Positions 43,570-54,723 of a stretch of DNA of 64,000 nt are shown piece by piece. The stretch is from contig NZ_VXDB01000002.1 of the NCBI RefSeq assembly GCF_008711325.1, forward strand, positions 62,001 through 126,000, in the 5' to 3' direction. The notes under the pieces are model-generated. The model was not told where the DNA came from. It saw only the letters and a list, made by a program, of their open reading frames with translations, and ran no database searches. The stretch is from Roseibium sediminis. GTDB taxonomy: Bacteria > Pseudomonadota > Alphaproteobacteria > Rhizobiales > Stappiaceae. The position numbers were made by a program, and so were the translations under genes. How positions within the stretch are numbered: the stretch's first letter is position 1; each line of letters starts with the position of its first letter.

Positions 43570-45015
43570 TCAGCCTCTCAACCGGATGCGCTGGATCTGG
43601 TCACCGCGTTCAATCTCAAGATCCCACACCCGCGCATCACGCCGTGTTTCGCGCTCCAGTCGGCGCGTGCTGTCAATCTTCGTTCCATTGACGGAATGAA
43701 CGATATCACCGACGCGAAGGCCAACACGAGCCGCGGTGCCGCGCGGATCGATCGACGTGATCACCACGCCCTCGAACTCGCCATCAAGACGCAGTTCTTC
43801 GGCGACCGCCGGCGACAGGTTCATCACGGTCGCCCCTTCAAACGGGGAATATTCTTCAAGCAGACGCTCGTCACGCGGGACCGTTTCAGGAGCGGCTTCA
43901 AGTTCGATCTCGACAGCAGCTTCTCCACCGGAGCGCAGAACCGTGAAGGCAGACACTTCGCCGAGCTGCCGTGTGGCAAACCGGTATCCGAAACTGTCCG
44001 GGTCAATCACTTCCTTGCCGTCGACCGAAATGACCAGATCGCCGACACGAAGGCCAGCGCGAGCCGCCGGCGAGCCGTCGAACACATTGGTGATCAGGAC
44101 GCCGCGCGGGCGGTCCAGCCCGAGGGCTTCGGAAATCTCGGCGCTGACCGTCTGGACAGTAGCGCCCAGCCACGGCCGACGAACCATGTCGCCTTGGCTT
44201 GCGGCGGAAGCCACAAAACGCGCCATATGGGAGGGAATGGCAAAGCCGATGCCGTTGGACCCGCCGGAACGTGAGAAGATCGCGGTGTTGATGCCAACCA
44301 GCTTTCCTTCCATGTCGACCAGCGCACCACCGGAATTGCCCGGATTGATGGCCGCATCGGTCTGGATGAAGAACTGATAGTCCGTAATGCCCACCTGAGT
44401 ACGGGCCAGAGCGGACACGATGCCCTGTGTCACCGTCTGGCCGACCCCGAACGGATTGCCGATGGCCAGAACGATATCACCCACCTCCAGGCTGTCCGCC
44501 TCGGCAAAGGGAGCGAAGTCGAAAGGCCCCTCCCCCTTGATCTTGAGAACCGCAAGATCTGTGCGCTCGTCCTTCAGCACGATCTCCGCATCGAACTCGC
44601 GGCGGTCGTTCAGGGCAACGCGAACCTCGTCCGCATCCTTGATCACGTGATGGTTGGTGATGACCGTACCGTCTTCGGAGATGATCACGCCGGACCCGAG
44701 AGACGACTGAACGCGTTCCTGCGGGCGACCGAGATTGCCACCTGGATCCCCGAAGAAACGCCGGAAGAAGGGATCATCGAAGAATGGAGAAACCCGGCGC
44801 TGCTGCATGACCTTGCGGCTAGCATAGACGTTGACCACGGCAGGCCCTACCCGCTTCACCAGCGGCGCGAAGGACAGCTTGATTTCCTCCGCCGAGCTCG
44901 GCATCTGGCGAACTGTTCCCCCATCCTGAGCCAAAACGCTCCCGGTCGACAAACCAAGTGTGACTGCAAGGACAGCAGACAGTTTCATAACCCGTTGCGC
45001 AGCGACAAATGCCAT
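43570..45015 (-). CDS. Do-type periplasmic serine protease (DegP/DegQ)
   Basis: A 481-residue HtrA protein with a signal peptide (about 1-29, ending VLAQ). The trypsin-like domain has His123 in TNHHVIKDA, Asp153 in ERTDLAVLK and Ser228 in NPGNSGGALVD. Two PDZ domains follow (LGLDRPRGVLITNVFDGSPA and FEGVVITSIDPRGTA), as in DegP/DegQ rather than DegS. It removes misfolded periplasmic and outer-membrane proteins. The short LA loop favours a DegQ-like form. Its promoter should lie in 45016..45204, after the terminator of the ribosomal operon. Confidence 0.94.
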   Translation of the reverse strand: MAFVAAQRVMKLSAVLAVTLGLSTGSVLAQDGGTVRQMPSSAEEIKLSFAPLVKRVGPAVVNVYASRKVMQQRRVSPFFDDPFFRRFFGDPGGNLGRPQERVQSSLGSGVIISEDGTVITNHHVIKDADEVRVALNDRREFDAEIVLKDERTDLAVLKIKGEGPFDFAPFAEADSLEVGDIVLAIGNPFGVGQTVTQGIVSALARTQVGITDYQFFIQTDAAINPGNSGGALVDMEGKLVGINTAIFSRSGGSNGIGFAIPSHMARFVASAASQGDMVRRPWLGATVQTVSAEISEALGLDRPRGVLITNVFDGSPAARAGLRVGDLVISVDGKEVIDPDSFGYRFATRQLGEVSAFTVLRSGGEAAVEIELEAAPETVPRDERLLEEYSPFEGATVMNLSPAVAEELRLDGEFEGVVITSIDPRGTAARVGLRVGDIVHSVNGTKIDSTRRLERETRRDARVWDLEIERGDQIQRIRLRG

Positions 45016-45204
45016 GCCTCAACTCCCAATACGTCTGGCGCGGACCGGCGCTTGACCGCCAGCTGCGCGATTCCTTCTCATCTGGAAGGGCGTACTAGCC
45101 AGATAGGGAATTTTAAGGGCAAACACAATCAACCGGCGGTGACGGATGTGTGTGTTGGCGGATTTTGGATGATCTGGGCGCAGCAAACCATCACTTGATC
45201 AAAC

Positions 45205-45232
45205 AAAAAGGGCGGACCGATTGGTCCGCCCT
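45205..45232 (-). terminator. Terminator of the alpha ribosomal operon
   Basis: Minus strand AGGGCGGACC, loop AATC, GGTCCGCCCT then TTTTG; ten perfect pairs, 28 bases after the rplQ stop. Confidence 0.95.
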
Positions 45233-45259
45233 CTTCGTATTCAGTCTGAAACGTGAAGC

Positions 45260-45685
45260 TTATGCAGCTGCTTCAGCAGTTTCCTGAGCTTCAACGCGTG
45301 CGCGGTCTTCTGCGCCGCGTGCTTCCGGATCACGGTCGACCAGCTCGATGACAGCCATCGGAGCGTTGTCGCCATAACGGAAGCCTGCCTTCAGAACGCG
45401 GCTGTAACCGCCGTTGCGTTCCTTGTAGCGCTCGCCGAGGGTGTCGAACAGCTTCTTGACCATCGCCACGTCGCGGATCTGCGAAATGGCCTGACGGCGT
45501 GCGTGAAGATCACCGCGCTTGCCCAAAGTGATGAGCTTGTCGATGATCGGCTTCATTTCTTTAGCCTTCGGCAGGGTCGTGACGATTTGCTCGTGCTTGA
45601 TCAGCGACGCTGCCATGTTCGCGAACATAGCCTTGCGGTGGCTAGAGGTCCGGTTGAGCTTGCGGCCGGATTTCCCGTGGCGCAT
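45260..45685 (-). CDS. rplQ: 50S ribosomal protein L17
   Basis: 141 residues; [21 protein letters not shown] is the invariant L17 start. A Glu/Ala-rich tail ([14 protein letters not shown]) beyond about residue 125 is common in the class. It is the last gene of the alpha operon, 84 bases after rpoA, followed by a strong terminator. L17 lies near the exit tunnel of the large subunit. Confidence 0.98.
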   Translation of the reverse strand: MRHGKSGRKLNRTSSHRKAMFANMAASLIKHEQIVTTLPKAKEMKPIIDKLITLGKRGDLHARRQAISQIRDVAMVKKLFDTLGERYKERNGGYSRVLKAGFRYGDNAPMAVIELVDRDPEARGAEDRARVEAQETAEAAA

Positions 45686-45769
45686 GGTGCTCTCCTTTGT
45701 CTATCAGGCAGTCTGCTGGTCGATGCCAAGCACTTGCCCGGTGGTTCCGTTCAAGGACGCGTACGCCCC

Positions 45770-46792
45770 TTAATACTGATGATCTTCGTAACGCTTGGCG
45801 AGGTCATCGATGTTCTCAGGCGGCCAGTTGGCGACTTCCATGCCGAGATGGAGACCCATCTGGGCGAGAACTTCCTTGATCTCGTTAAGCGACTTGCGGC
45901 CAAAGTTCGGCGTGCGCAGCATTTCCGCTTCGGTCTTCTGAATGAGATCGCCAATATACACGATATTGTCGTTCTTCAGGCAGTTTGCAGAGCGGACGGA
46001 CAGTTCCAGCTCGTCGACCTTCTTCAGAAGTGCAGGGTTGAAAGCCAATTCCGGGACACTGTCCTCGGCGACTTCGCGCTGCGGCTCTTCGAAGTTGACG
46101 AAAATGGACAGCTGGTCCTGGAGAATGCGAGCTGCGAAAGCAACTGCATCATCCGGCTTCACCGACCCATCGGTTTCAACAGTCAAAGTCAGTTTGTCGT
46201 AGTCGAGAACCTGACCTTCACGGGTGTTTTCAACCTTGTAGGAAACCTTCTTGACCGGAGAGTAGAGGCTGTCCACCGGGATCAGGCCGATCGGCGCGTC
46301 TTCCGGACGGTTCCGGTCGGACGGCACATAGCCCTTGCCAGTGTTGACAGTGAACTCCATGCGGATTTCCGCGCCCTCATCGAGAGTGCAGAGCACCAGC
46401 TCCGGATTCAGGACTTCCACGTCGCCTACGGTCTGGATGTCACCAGCCGTTACAACACCAGGTCCCTGCTTGCGCACGACCATGCGCTTGGGGCCCTCGC
46501 CTTCCATGCGGATGGCGATTTCCTTGATGTTGAGGACGATGTCGGTCACGTCTTCACGAACGCCCGGAATGGACGAGAACTCGTGAAGAACGCCATCGAT
46601 CTGCACAGCGGTCACAGCAGCGCCCTGAAGGGACGACAGCAGGATGCGGCGCAAGGCATTGCCAAGCGTCAGACCATAGCCACGCTCAAGCGGCTCGGCC
46701 ACGACCGTTGCCAGAAAACGCGGGTCATCACCCGGTTTGACTTCCAGCTTGGTCGGCTTGATCAGTTCTTGCCAGTTCTTTTGAATTGTCAC
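45770..46792 (-). CDS. rpoA: RNA polymerase alpha subunit
   Basis: I place the start at GTG 46792 ([18 protein letters not shown]), with GAAGGGG eight bases upstream; an ATG twenty codons earlier gives an extension not usual for the family. The 340 residues comprise the N-terminal dimerisation domain ([20 protein letters not shown] in pattern), a flexible linker around 235-250, and the C-terminal domain ([29 protein letters not shown]) that contacts activators and UP elements. Confidence 0.97.
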   Translation of the reverse strand: MTIQKNWQELIKPTKLEVKPGDDPRFLATVVAEPLERGYGLTLGNALRRILLSSLQGAAVTAVQIDGVLHEFSSIPGVREDVTDIVLNIKEIAIRMEGEGPKRMVVRKQGPGVVTAGDIQTVGDVEVLNPELVLCTLDEGAEIRMEFTVNTGKGYVPSDRNRPEDAPIGLIPVDSLYSPVKKVSYKVENTREGQVLDYDKLTLTVETDGSVKPDDAVAFAARILQDQLSIFVNFEEPQREVAEDSVPELAFNPALLKKVDELELSVRSANCLKNDNIVYIGDLIQKTEAEMLRTPNFGRKSLNEIKEVLAQMGLHLGMEVANWPPENIDDLAKRYEDHQY

Positions 46793-46883
46793 GTTTTTTG
46801 CCCCTTCGGCTATCCCGCCTGGATGCACAAGTCCCAGACTATTCTTTGCCACTGGAGAAACAGTTGCCCAAAGCCGGACGGCC

Positions 46884-47273
46884 TTAGACGCGACGACGCT
46901 TGCGCGGACGGCAGCCGTTGTGCGGGATCGGCGTCACGTCGCGGATGGACGTGATGAGGAAACCAGCAGCCTGAAGGGCGCGCAGCGCAGATTCACGACC
47001 TGAACCCGGACCACGAACTTCAACTTCCAGCGTACGCATGCCGTGCTCGGCAGCCTTCTTTGCAGCGTCTTCTGCAGCAACCTGGGCAGCATACGGAGTG
47101 GACTTACGAGAGCCCTTGAAGCCCAGAGCACCAGCGGACGACCAGGAAATCGTGTTTCCCTGTGCGTCGGTGATGGTGATCATGGTGTTGTTGAACGTCG
47201 AGTTCACATGCGCAACGCCGGAGGAAATGTTCTTCCGCTCGCGGCGACGGACGCGCGTGGTGTCTTTTGCCAT
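46884..47273 (-). CDS. rpsK: 30S ribosomal protein S11
   Basis: 129 residues; [21 protein letters not shown] and the C-terminal [18 protein letters not shown] are diagnostic. It sits on the platform of the small subunit beside the mRNA exit. It lies between rpsM and rpoA in the usual alpha operon order. Confidence 0.98.
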   Translation of the reverse strand: MAKDTTRVRRRERKNISSGVAHVNSTFNNTMITITDAQGNTISWSSAGALGFKGSRKSTPYAAQVAAEDAAKKAAEHGMRTLEVEVRGPGSGRESALRALQAAGFLITSIRDVTPIPHNGCRPRKRRRV

Positions 47274-47339
47274 TTGAATTCCTTACTTTGATCTCTTCAC
47301 TGCCGTAGTGCCGGCAGCTCCACCGCCAATCGGAGGCAA

Positions 47340-47708
47340 TTACTTCTTCTTGCCAGCAATCGGCTTCGCCGGACCCTTGCGGGTACGTGCGTTCGTGTGC
47401 GTACGCTGACCACGAACCGGAAGGCCGCGGCGGTGACGCAGGCCACGGTAGCAACCGAGGTCCATGAGGCGCTTGATGTTCATTGCAGTCTCACGACGCA
47501 GATCGCCTTCCACCATGTAGTCACGGTCGATGGTCTCGCGGATGGACAGAACTTCAGCGTCAGACAGCTGATTCACGCGGCGGGCAGCATCGATGTTGTT
47601 CTTTTCGATGATTTCCTGGGCGAATTTCGCGCCAATGCCGTGGATATACTGAAGCGCGATGACAACGCGCTTGTTTGTCGGGATGTTAACGCCAGCAATA
47701 CGTGCCAC
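47340..47708 (-). CDS. rpsM: 30S ribosomal protein S13
   Basis: The start is taken as GTG 47708 ([15 protein letters not shown]), with GGAG six bases before it; this gives 122 residues, the standard S13 length, whereas an upstream ATG would add 13 residues. The C-terminus carries [18 protein letters not shown] and the basic KKK tail that touches the tRNA in the P site. First gene of the alpha operon here, preceded by its own candidate promoter. Confidence 0.96.
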   Translation of the reverse strand: MARIAGVNIPTNKRVVIALQYIHGIGAKFAQEIIEKNNIDAARRVNQLSDAEVLSIRETIDRDYMVEGDLRRETAMNIKRLMDLGCYRGLRHRRGLPVRGQRTHTNARTRKGPAKPIAGKKK

Positions 47709-47877
47709 GTTCGTCTCCATGTCATGCAGCCCGTAGGCTGCGGCCATTATTATAACCGCGTCCGGTGGAGGCCGGCCCTTGCGGTTGGTTTTGGTGCGTA
47801 GCCTTTGTCAGGCACGCAAAATGCCGTTCCCATGATTCCATGGGAGCGACGCAAACCTTTTTCAGGATTGAGCGCGT

Positions 47878-47906
47878 GCTTTAACGAAACTCAAACGTTT
47901 CGTCAA
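47878..47906 (-). promoter_or_regulatory. Candidate alpha-operon promoter
   Basis: On the minus strand TTGACG (47906..47901) and TAAAGC (47883..47878) are spaced by exactly 17 bases, between the adk terminator and rpsM. The leader to the rpsM start would be about 165 bases, enough for a regulatory fold. Confidence 0.5.
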
Positions 47907-47911
47907 GACGC

Positions 47912-47936
47912 AAAAGCGCGCCAAGGGCGCGCTTTT
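47912..47936 (-). terminator. Terminator after adk
   Basis: Minus strand AAAAGCGCGCC, loop CTT, GGCGCGCTTTT forms a ten-pair stem with a short T run. It would end the spc transcript before the alpha genes. Confidence 0.75.
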
Positions 47937-47961
47937 CCTGAGGTTCTCTTGCCAAGCGCCT

Positions 47962-48555
47962 TCAGGCTTCCTGGCTTTGCTTCAGCACTGCCTCGATCTC
48001 TGCCGATACGGCATCGATCGACTGCATCCCATCAACAACCGTCAACAGGCCTGCCTTCTCGTAATAAGGAATCACGACAGCAGTATCGCGGTTATAGGCG
48101 CTGAGACGATCCTTGAAGACTTCCGGATCGTCATCCTTGCGTACCGGCTGACCGGCGGCCTTTGCTTCTGCAGCGCGGTTGATGATCCGGTCGACCAGTT
48201 TGGTCTGGTCTACACGGAGTTCAATCACCGCATCCAGCTCAAGGCCATTGTCCTTGAGCATGTCTGCAAGAGCGTCAGCCTGTGCGATGGTCCGCGGAAA
48301 CCCGTCAAGGATGAAGCCGTTCTTGGCATCCGGTTCCTTGATTCGGTCGCGAATGATGCCAACGACGATTTCATCGGAAACCAGTCCGCCGGCATCCATC
48401 ACAGCCTTGGCTTTCAGACCGATCGGCGTTTCCGCTGCAACGGCAGCGCGCAGCATATCACCGGTCGAAAGTTGCGGGATGTTATGGTTCGCAACCAATC
48501 GGGCTGCCTGGGTACCCTTCCCTGCACCCGGCGGTCCCACCAAAATCAGCCTCAT
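47962..48555 (-). CDS. adk: Adenylate kinase
   Basis: 197 residues; [16 protein letters not shown] is the P loop, [10 protein letters not shown] and [17 protein letters not shown] bind AMP. The LID is the short form without zinc cysteines ([19 protein letters not shown]). It equilibrates ATP + AMP with 2 ADP. It overlaps the secY stop by four bases (ATGA) and is thus coupled to it. Confidence 0.97.
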   Translation of the reverse strand: MRLILVGPPGAGKGTQAARLVANHNIPQLSTGDMLRAAVAAETPIGLKAKAVMDAGGLVSDEIVVGIIRDRIKEPDAKNGFILDGFPRTIAQADALADMLKDNGLELDAVIELRVDQTKLVDRIINRAAEAKAAGQPVRKDDDPEVFKDRLSAYNRDTAVVIPYYEKAGLLTVVDGMQSIDAVSAEIEAVLKQSQEA

Positions 48556-49883
48556 CTACGCTTCCCCCTCAGTTTTGCTTTCTTCACCAGACCCTCATAC
48601 TGATGCGCTAGCAAATGACCCTGGATCTGAGAAACGGTATCCATTGTCACGCTGACGACGATCAGAAGTGAGGTTCCTCCGAAATAGAACGGAACGCCCG
48701 TCGCCGATATGAGGAATTCGGGTAATAGACAGACGAGGGTTATGTATATCGCGCCTGCAACCGTGATGCGAGTCAACACATAGTCGATGTACTGAGCCGT
48801 ACGCTCACCCGGACGAATGCCCGGAATGAAGCCGCCATGCTTCTTCAGATTGTCCGCGGTATCCGTCGGATTGAAGACGATAGCCGTGTAGAAGAAGCAG
48901 AAGAAGATGATCATTGCAGCGTAGAAGACCATATACAGCGGCTGGCCGTGGCCAAGCAGAGCCGTAATCGTGGTCAACCACTCATTTCCCCCACCCGTGT
49001 TGAAGCCGGAAATCGTCGCCGGCACCAGGAGAAGAGAGGATGCAAAGATCGGCGGAATCACACCTGCAGTGTTCAGTTTGAGCGGCAGGAACGAGGTGTT
49101 GCCCTCGAACATGCGGTTGCCCATCTGACGCTTCGGGTACTGGATCAGCAATCGCCGCTGCGCACGCTCCATGAACACGATCACCGCAATCACGACCACA
49201 GACAGAATGATGATCGCAAGGATGATCCACGTTGCAAGCGCACCCTGACGACCGAGTTCAAGCGTCGAAACGATTGCGGACGGCAGACCGGCAACGATAC
49301 CAGCGAAGATGATCAGTGAAATGCCGTTACCAATGCCGCGCGAAGTGATCTGCTCACCCAGCCACATCAGGAACATGGTGCCGCCGACGAGTGTCAGAAC
49401 AGCAGATGCACGGAAGAACCAGCCCGGATCGGTTACGACGTTCGCCGCACCTTCCAGACCGACGGCAATGCCATAGGCCTGAAGAGCTGCCAGAACGACC
49501 GTACCGTAACGGGTATACTGGTTGATCACCTTCCGGCCCTGATCGCCATCCTTCTTCATCTGCTCAAGAGACGGAACAACCGTCGTCATGAGCTGCATGA
49601 TGATCGAGGCGGAAATATAGGGCATGATGCCAAGCGCAAAGATTGCCATGCGCTCGACAGCGCCACCGGCAAACATGTTGAACATGCCGATGATGCCGGA
49701 TTGCGCCTGGTTGAACGCCTGCCCGAAAGCTTCCGGATTGATTCCGGGCAACGGAATGTATGTGCCCAGTCGATAAACCAAAAGCGCCCCCAGTGTGAAC
49801 CAGATGCGCTTTTTGAGTTCTTCAGCCTTGGCGAAAGCTGAGAAATTTAAATTTGACGCCAGTTGCTCGGCGGCCGATGCCAT
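48552..49883 (-). CDS. secY: Protein translocase subunit SecY
   Basis: 443 residues with ten membrane helices. [12 protein letters not shown] follows the first helix, [23 protein letters not shown] holds the plug region, and [19 protein letters not shown] is the conserved end. With SecE and SecG it forms the export channel in the inner membrane. It follows rplO by 48 bases in the spc operon. Confidence 0.98.
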   Translation of the reverse strand: MASAAEQLASNLNFSAFAKAEELKKRIWFTLGALLVYRLGTYIPLPGINPEAFGQAFNQAQSGIIGMFNMFAGGAVERMAIFALGIMPYISASIIMQLMTTVVPSLEQMKKDGDQGRKVINQYTRYGTVVLAALQAYGIAVGLEGAANVVTDPGWFFRASAVLTLVGGTMFLMWLGEQITSRGIGNGISLIIFAGIVAGLPSAIVSTLELGRQGALATWIILAIIILSVVVIAVIVFMERAQRRLLIQYPKRQMGNRMFEGNTSFLPLKLNTAGVIPPIFASSLLLVPATISGFNTGGGNEWLTTITALLGHGQPLYMVFYAAMIIFFCFFYTAIVFNPTDTADNLKKHGGFIPGIRPGERTAQYIDYVLTRITVAGAIYITLVCLLPEFLISATGVPFYFGGTSLLIVVSVTMDTVSQIQGHLLAHQYEGLVKKAKLRGKRR

Positions 49884-49931
49884 GCCCTACTCCGGTCAGT
49901 TTTTTACCGACAAAATGGGAAAAGCCCAGGC

Positions 49932-50402
49932 CTATTCGGCCTGAGCTCCCTTAACGACTACCTTGCCGCCCGCTTTTTCCACCGCTTCGATTGCGCCCTT
50001 GGACGCACCGGCTACTTCAAACGTGACTGCAGTCTTCAATTCGCCGTCGCTGAGAAGACGGACGCCATCGCGGACGCGCTTGACTACACCAGCAGCCTTG
50101 AGAGCTTCGACAGTCACTGCTGCCTTTGCATCAAGCTTGCCTGCTTCGATAGCCTGCTGAACACGACCCAGGGATACAATGTTGTAATCCTTGGCGAAGA
50201 TGTTCGTGAAACCGCGCTTCGGCAGACGACGATGCAATGGCATTTGGCCGCCTTCAAAGCCCTTGATCGCTACGCCGGAACGGGACTTTTGACCCTTGAC
50301 GCCACGACCACCGGTCTTGCCCTTGCCAGAACCGATACCGCGTCCAACGCGGGTCCGGTCCTTAACGGCGCCGGGGTTGTCCTGAAGTTCGTTGAGCTTC
50401 AT
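49932..50402 (-). CDS. rplO: 50S ribosomal protein L15
   Basis: 156 residues; [21 protein letters not shown] and [20 protein letters not shown] are diagnostic of L15, a late-assembly protein of the large subunit. The C-terminal Ala/Val-rich part is slightly longer than in E. coli. Located between rpmD and secY. Confidence 0.98.
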   Translation of the reverse strand: MKLNELQDNPGAVKDRTRVGRGIGSGKGKTGGRGVKGQKSRSGVAIKGFEGGQMPLHRRLPKRGFTNIFAKDYNIVSLGRVQQAIEAGKLDAKAAVTVEALKAAGVVKRVRDGVRLLSDGELKTAVTFEVAGASKGAIEAVEKAGGKVVVKGAQAE

Positions 50403-50422
50403 GTTTCTACTCCCGATCCCGT

Positions 50423-50620
50423 TTACGCGTTGTCTTCAACGACGCGAACGAGATGCTGGATCTTTCTGATCATGCCGCGCACTTCCGGGGTGTCCTTCAG
50501 CGTCGAGCGGCGGTGCATCTTGTTCAGGCCGAGACCGATGAGCGTTGCGCGCTGTTCCTTGGGACGGCGCAGCGGGCTCCCGATCTGTTCGACCGTGATG
50601 GTCTTTTCGGTGTTCGCCAT
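50423..50620 (-). CDS. rpmD: 50S ribosomal protein L30
   Basis: 65 residues; [20 protein letters not shown] and [23 protein letters not shown] in pattern identify L30. It lies between rpsE and rplO in the spc order. Confidence 0.97.
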   Translation of the reverse strand: MANTEKTITVEQIGSPLRRPKEQRATLIGLGLNKMHRRSTLKDTPEVRGMIRKIQHLVRVVEDNA

Positions 50621-50661
50621 GGAACTAACCCTCGTTCAAGTGGGTCCGAAGACCGCCGAAA

Positions 50662-51225
50662 TCAAGCCTCGGCGGCTGCGGTAACCTCATCGTTATTGTC
50701 CCGGCGGCGCGACTGGATCACAGAGACCTTCAGGCCACGACGAGCTGCGACGGAGCGCGGGCTGTCTTCCCTGGTCAGTGCTTCAAAAGTTGCGCGCACC
50801 ATGTTGTAGGGGTTGGAAGACCCCAGCGACTTGGCAACAACGTCCTGAACTCCGAGCGTTTCGAAAACTGCACGCATCGGACCACCCGCGATGATACCGG
50901 TACCGGCCGGAGCCGAACGCAGGATCACCTTGCCAGCACCGTGACGGCCTTCAACATCGTGATGAAGGGTCCGGCCCTCACGAAGAGGAACGCGGATCAT
51001 GGTGCGCTTGGCAGCTTCAGTTGCCTTGCGGATTGCTTCCGGCACTTCACGTGCCTTGCCGTGTCCAAAGCCTACGCGGCCTTTCTGATCACCAACCACA
51101 ACGAGCGCGGCGAAGCCGAAACGACGGCCACCCTTGACCACCTTAGCGACGCGGTTGATGTGGACCAGCTTGTCGACGAATTCGCTATCGCGCTCTTCGC
51201 GCTCGCGATTGTCTTGTCTCGCCAT
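50662..51225 (-). CDS. rpsE: 30S ribosomal protein S5
   Basis: 187 residues; [19 protein letters not shown] opens the double-stranded-RNA-binding domain, [20 protein letters not shown] forms the second domain. S5 shapes the mRNA entry site and decoding fidelity. Slightly longer than the E. coli protein at both ends, as usual for the class. Confidence 0.98.
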   Translation of the reverse strand: MARQDNREREERDSEFVDKLVHINRVAKVVKGGRRFGFAALVVVGDQKGRVGFGHGKAREVPEAIRKATEAAKRTMIRVPLREGRTLHHDVEGRHGAGKVILRSAPAGTGIIAGGPMRAVFETLGVQDVVAKSLGSSNPYNMVRATFEALTREDSPRSVAARRGLKVSVIQSRRRDNNDEVTAAAEA

Positions 51226-51266
51226 TTTATACGTCTTCCGTTCTTAAGAGCGCCAACGGGCGCTGG

Positions 51267-51629
51267 TCAGAATTCAAGTCCACCTTCGCGGGCTGCATCA
51301 GCAAGCGCCTTGACGCGCCCATGATACTGGTACCCACCCCGGTCGAACACGACCTGCTTGATGCCGGCGGCAGACGCACGCTCGGCTACAAGCTTGCCGA
51401 CCGCGGCAGCTGCTGCGGTATCGGCGCCCGTTTTCAGGTTGCCCTTGACATCCTTCTCGATCGTCGAAGCGGATACGAGAGTGTGTCCGTTCGCGTCGTC
51501 GATGATCTGTGCATAGATCTGCTTCGACGAGCGGAAAACCGAAAGGCGCGGACGGCCATTGGCCGCCTTCTTGAGTGAACGGCGCACGCGATCGCGGCGG
51601 CGTTCGAAAGCATCTTTGCTGTTCGCCAT
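51267..51629 (-). CDS. rplR: 50S ribosomal protein L18
   Basis: 120 residues; [21 protein letters not shown] in pattern and [26 protein letters not shown] at the end are L18 signatures. L18 binds 5S rRNA with L5 and L25. Confidence 0.97.
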   Translation of the reverse strand: MANSKDAFERRRDRVRRSLKKAANGRPRLSVFRSSKQIYAQIIDDANGHTLVSASTIEKDVKGNLKTGADTAAAAAVGKLVAERASAAGIKQVVFDRGGYQYHGRVKALADAAREGGLEF

Positions 51630-51641
51630 GATCCTGCTCCG

Positions 51642-52175
51642 TTACTTCTTCTTGCCTTCTTTGCGGACGATGAATTCGCCAGCATAACGAACGCCCTTGC
51701 CCTTGTAGGGCTCCGGCGAGCGGAATTCGCGGATTTCCGCTGCGACCTGGCCGACAACCTGCTTGTCGATACCATTGATCACGATTTCGGTCGGCTTCGG
51801 GCACTTGACCTCGATGCCTTCCGGAACGTCGTAAACGACGTCATGCGAGAAACCCAGCGCAAGCTGAAGGTTCTTGCCCTGCATTTGGGCACGGTAACCA
51901 ACACCCGTGATCTCGAGCTTTCTTTCAAAGCCTTCGCTCACGCCGGTGATGATGTTCTGGACCATGGTCCGGCTCATGCCCCAAAGGGAACGCGCCGTCT
52001 TGGTATTACCACGCGGATCAACCTTGATCCCGTCGTCCGTCATTTCGGCCAGCACCAGGTCGTTGAGCACGAAGGAGAGTTCCCCCTTCGGGCCCTTAAC
52101 CGATACGGTCTGACCGTTGATCGTTGCCGTTACCCCGCTAGGCACGGGGACTGGCTTTTTGCCAATACGAGACAT
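51642..52175 (-). CDS. rplF: 50S ribosomal protein L6
   Basis: 177 residues; [15 protein letters not shown] and the C-terminal [14 protein letters not shown] mark L6, which lies near the factor-binding stalk base. Confidence 0.98.
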   Translation of the reverse strand: MSRIGKKPVPVPSGVTATINGQTVSVKGPKGELSFVLNDLVLAEMTDDGIKVDPRGNTKTARSLWGMSRTMVQNIITGVSEGFERKLEITGVGYRAQMQGKNLQLALGFSHDVVYDVPEGIEVKCPKPTEIVINGIDKQVVGQVAAEIREFRSPEPYKGKGVRYAGEFIVRKEGKKK

Positions 52176-52216
52176 CTGACCAACCTTGTCGTTGTCTTAA
52201 AAGCGAGACCACCGCA

Positions 52217-52615
52217 TCAGAAGATGCGGCAGAGAACCTCGCCACCTACGTTTTCTTCCCGCGCCTGATGGTCGCTCATGACGCCACGCGGAGTCGACAG
52301 AATCGACACGCCCAGGCCATTAGAGACATGCGGGATGTTCTTCACCGAAGAATATACCCGGCGACCCGGCTTGGATACGCGCTCAATCGTGCGAATCACC
52401 GGCTCACCATCGAAGTACTTCAGTTCGATTTCCAACTCGGACTTACCGCCCTCGAATTCAACCGTGGTGAAGCCACGGATGTATCCTTCTTTTACGAGCA
52501 CTTCAAGTACGTGTGCGCGCAATTTGGAATTTGGTGAACTGACCTTCGTCTTGCGACGCATTTGCGCGTTGCGGATGCGGGTCAGCATATCCCCCAACGG
52601 ATCAGAAATTGCCAT
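52217..52615 (-). CDS. rpsH: 30S ribosomal protein S8
   Basis: 132 residues; [15 protein letters not shown] at the start and [17 protein letters not shown] at the end are S8 signatures. S8 binds 16S rRNA helix 21 and, in E. coli, represses the spc operon at its mRNA; whether that holds here is unknown. Confidence 0.98.
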   Translation of the reverse strand: MAISDPLGDMLTRIRNAQMRRKTKVSSPNSKLRAHVLEVLVKEGYIRGFTTVEFEGGKSELEIELKYFDGEPVIRTIERVSKPGRRVYSSVKNIPHVSNGLGVSILSTPRGVMSDHQAREENVGGEVLCRIF

Positions 52616-52627
52616 CGGAGTTTCTCC

Positions 52628-52933
52628 TTACCAGCTCGACTTGACCAGGCCGGGGATCTTACCCAGGGAGCCCAGTTCACGAAGCGCAATACGCGACATC
52701 TTCAGCTTGCGGTAGTAACCGCGCGGACGTCCGGAGACTTCACAACGGTTGCGAACACGGTTCGCAGCCGAGTTCCGCGGCAATTTCGCAAGCTTGAGAC
52801 GTGCATTGAACCGCTCTTCAAGGCTGAGGCTGTCATCCTTCGCCATCGCCTTCAGAGCTGCGCGCTTCTCAGCGTATTTCTTCACAAGCTTCTTACGACG
52901 CTCGTTCTTTTCGACCGCGCTCTTCTTCGCCAT
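52628..52933 (-). CDS. rpsN: 30S ribosomal protein S14, zinc-independent form
   Basis: 101 residues; [20 protein letters not shown] is diagnostic. There is no CxxC pair, so this is the long zinc-free type. Located between rplE and rpsH. Confidence 0.98.
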   Translation of the reverse strand: MAKKSAVEKNERRKKLVKKYAEKRAALKAMAKDDSLSLEERFNARLKLAKLPRNSAANRVRNRCEVSGRPRGYYRKLKMSRIALRELGSLGKIPGLVKSSW

Positions 52934-52954
52934 CGTCGTTCCCTTCCTTGCCCG

Positions 52955-53509
52955 TTATTTCTTGAACGGGAAGTTGAACGCGCGGAGCAGTTCGCGCGCT
53001 TCGTCGTCGTTTGCAGCGGTGGTGCACACGATCACATCCATGCCCCAGATCTGGTCGACCTTGTCGTACTCGATCTCCGGAAACACAATGTGTTCCTTGA
53101 TGCCCATCGCGTAGTTACCACGACCGTCGAAGCTCTTCGGGTTCAGACCCCGGAAGTCACGAACGCGCGGCAGCGCGATGGTGATCAGACGGTCCAGGAA
53201 TTCGTACATCTGCTGGCGACGCAGGGTGACCTTCGTGCCGAGCGGCATTTCTTCACGAACCTTGAACGTCGCGATCGACTTCTTGGCTTTCGTGATGACC
53301 GGCTTCTGACCGGCGATCAGCGCGAGGTCGGCAGCAGCGGTACGTGCCTTCTTGGAATCACCGACAGCTTCACCGACGCCGATGTTCAGAACGATCTTGT
53401 CCAGCTTCGGAACCTGCATCGGGTTCGCGTAGTTGAACTTTTCCTGAAGCTGCTTGCGCACGACGTCTTCGTAGTGCGTCTTCAGGCGCGGTACATAAGT
53501 CTCAGCCAT
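52955..53509 (-). CDS. rplE: 50S ribosomal protein L5
   Basis: 184 residues; [35 protein letters not shown] and [20 protein letters not shown] identify L5, which contacts 5S rRNA and P-site tRNA. Its start overlaps the rplX stop by eight bases, so translation is coupled. Confidence 0.98.
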   Translation of the reverse strand: MAETYVPRLKTHYEDVVRKQLQEKFNYANPMQVPKLDKIVLNIGVGEAVGDSKKARTAAADLALIAGQKPVITKAKKSIATFKVREEMPLGTKVTLRRQQMYEFLDRLITIALPRVRDFRGLNPKSFDGRGNYAMGIKEHIVFPEIEYDKVDQIWGMDVIVCTTAANDDEARELLRAFNFPFKK

Positions 53510-53819
53510 CGATCAGGTCTCCCGAACGCTTGGCCACACGGACCTTGGAACCGTCTTCCTTGACCTGGAAACCAACGCGAGTGGCCTTGCCGTCCTTCGG
53601 ATCAGCAACAGCCAGGTTGGACAGATGGATCGGTGCTTCCTTGGAAACGATCCCTGCTTCCTGGGTCTGGGTCTGCTTCTGGTGGCGGCGAACCAGGTTC
53701 ACGCCACGGACAAGCGCCTTGTTGTCAGACGGAAACAGCTGGATGACTTCACCGGACTTGCCCTTGTCACGTCCGGTGAGCACGACAACCGTGTCGCCCT
53801 TTTTAATTTTCGCAGCCAT
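53502..53819 (-). CDS. rplX: 50S ribosomal protein L24
   Basis: 105 residues; [20 protein letters not shown] is the KOW motif, followed by [13 protein letters not shown]24 initiates large-subunit assembly. Its first base is shared with the end of rplN. Confidence 0.98.
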   Translation of the reverse strand: MAAKIKKGDTVVVLTGRDKGKSGEVIQLFPSDNKALVRGVNLVRRHQKQTQTQEAGIVSKEAPIHLSNLAVADPKDGKATRVGFQVKEDGSKVRVAKRSGDLIDG

Positions 53820-54187
53820 CAGAGCACCTCCGGCGCGAGTGAAATGATTTTCATGTGGTTCTTTGCACGGAGTTCACGCGGCACTGGCCCGAAGATACGG
53901 GTGCCAACTGGCTCCTTGTTGTTGTTGACCAGCACGGCCGCATTGCGGTCGAACCGGATCACGCTGCCATCGGGACGGCGGATATCCTTTGCCGTGCGCA
54001 CGACAACAGCCTTCATCACATCGCCCTTCTTAACACGGCCCCGCGGGATCGCTTCCTTGACGGAGACAACGATGATGTCGCCTACCTGAGCGTATTTCCG
54101 CTTGGAGCCGCCGAGCACTTTGATGCACATGACACGACGTGCGCCGGAGTTGTCGGCTACGTCGAGGTTTGTTTGCATCTGAATCAT
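53819..54187 (-). CDS. rplN: 50S ribosomal protein L14
   Basis: 122 residues; [21 protein letters not shown] and [21 protein letters not shown] are invariant L14 stretches. It forms an intersubunit bridge. Confidence 0.98.
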   Translation of the reverse strand: MIQMQTNLDVADNSGARRVMCIKVLGGSKRKYAQVGDIIVVSVKEAIPRGRVKKGDVMKAVVVRTAKDIRRPDGSVIRFDRNAAVLVNNNKEPVGTRIFGPVPRELRAKNHMKIISLAPEVL

Positions 54188-54258
54188 GACTGGCTGCCTT
54201 GTTCTTCTATCGGCGCTCCTGCCAGGGGCGCCTGATGCTCAACCTTCATGGAAAGTGG

Positions 54259-54489
54259 TCAGTTGCTGACCACAGTCCAACGCTTGTTTTTCGAAATCGG
54301 CGCGCATTCTTCAATCTGAACAATGTCGCCGATCTTGTGAGTGTTGGCTTCGTCGTGCGCCCGGTACTTCTTGGACCGACGAACGGTCTTCTTCAGAAGC
54401 GGATGGGTGAAACGACGTTCGACCTTTACGGTCACCGTTTTGTCGTTTGCGTCGCCGACGACGGTGCCCTGCAAAATACGCTTCGGCAT
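54259..54489 (-). CDS. rpsQ: 30S ribosomal protein S17
   Basis: 76 residues; [20 protein letters not shown] opens the OB fold and [18 protein letters not shown] closes it. It starts 12 bases after the rpmC stop. Confidence 0.98.
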   Translation of the reverse strand: MPKRILQGTVVGDANDKTVTVKVERRFTHPLLKKTVRRSKKYRAHDEANTHKIGDIVQIEECAPISKNKRWTVVSN

Positions 54490-54501
54490 TATGTCGTCTC
54501 C

Positions 54502-54702
54502 TTACGCGCTAGCCGCCACACGCTTTTCGCGCATGATCGTTTCGATCCGGGCAATATCGCGGCGGATCTGCCGGACGCGCCCAGTATTTTCAAGCTGACC
54601 CGTAGCCCGCTGGAAGCGCAGATTGAACTGCTCCTTCTTGAGGCTCTCAAGCTCAGTGCGGAGCTCGTCGAGGGTCTTTGCCCTTACATCACTCGCCTTC
54701 AT
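54502..54702 (-). CDS. rpmC: 50S ribosomal protein L29
   Basis: 66 residues; [20 protein letters not shown] and [16 protein letters not shown] are the L29 helices. L29 lies at the tunnel exit near the trigger factor and SRP sites. Confidence 0.98.
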   Translation of the reverse strand: MKASDVRAKTLDELRTELESLKKEQFNLRFQRATGQLENTGRVRQIRRDIARIETIMREKRVAASA

Positions 54703-54723
54703 GGCCTTGACTCCTTGCCTGCC

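Noticed and set aside
46793-46852. Twenty-codon N-terminal extension of rpoA
   Set aside because: The GTG at 46792 has a better ribosome site and gives the standard alpha-subunit N-terminus.
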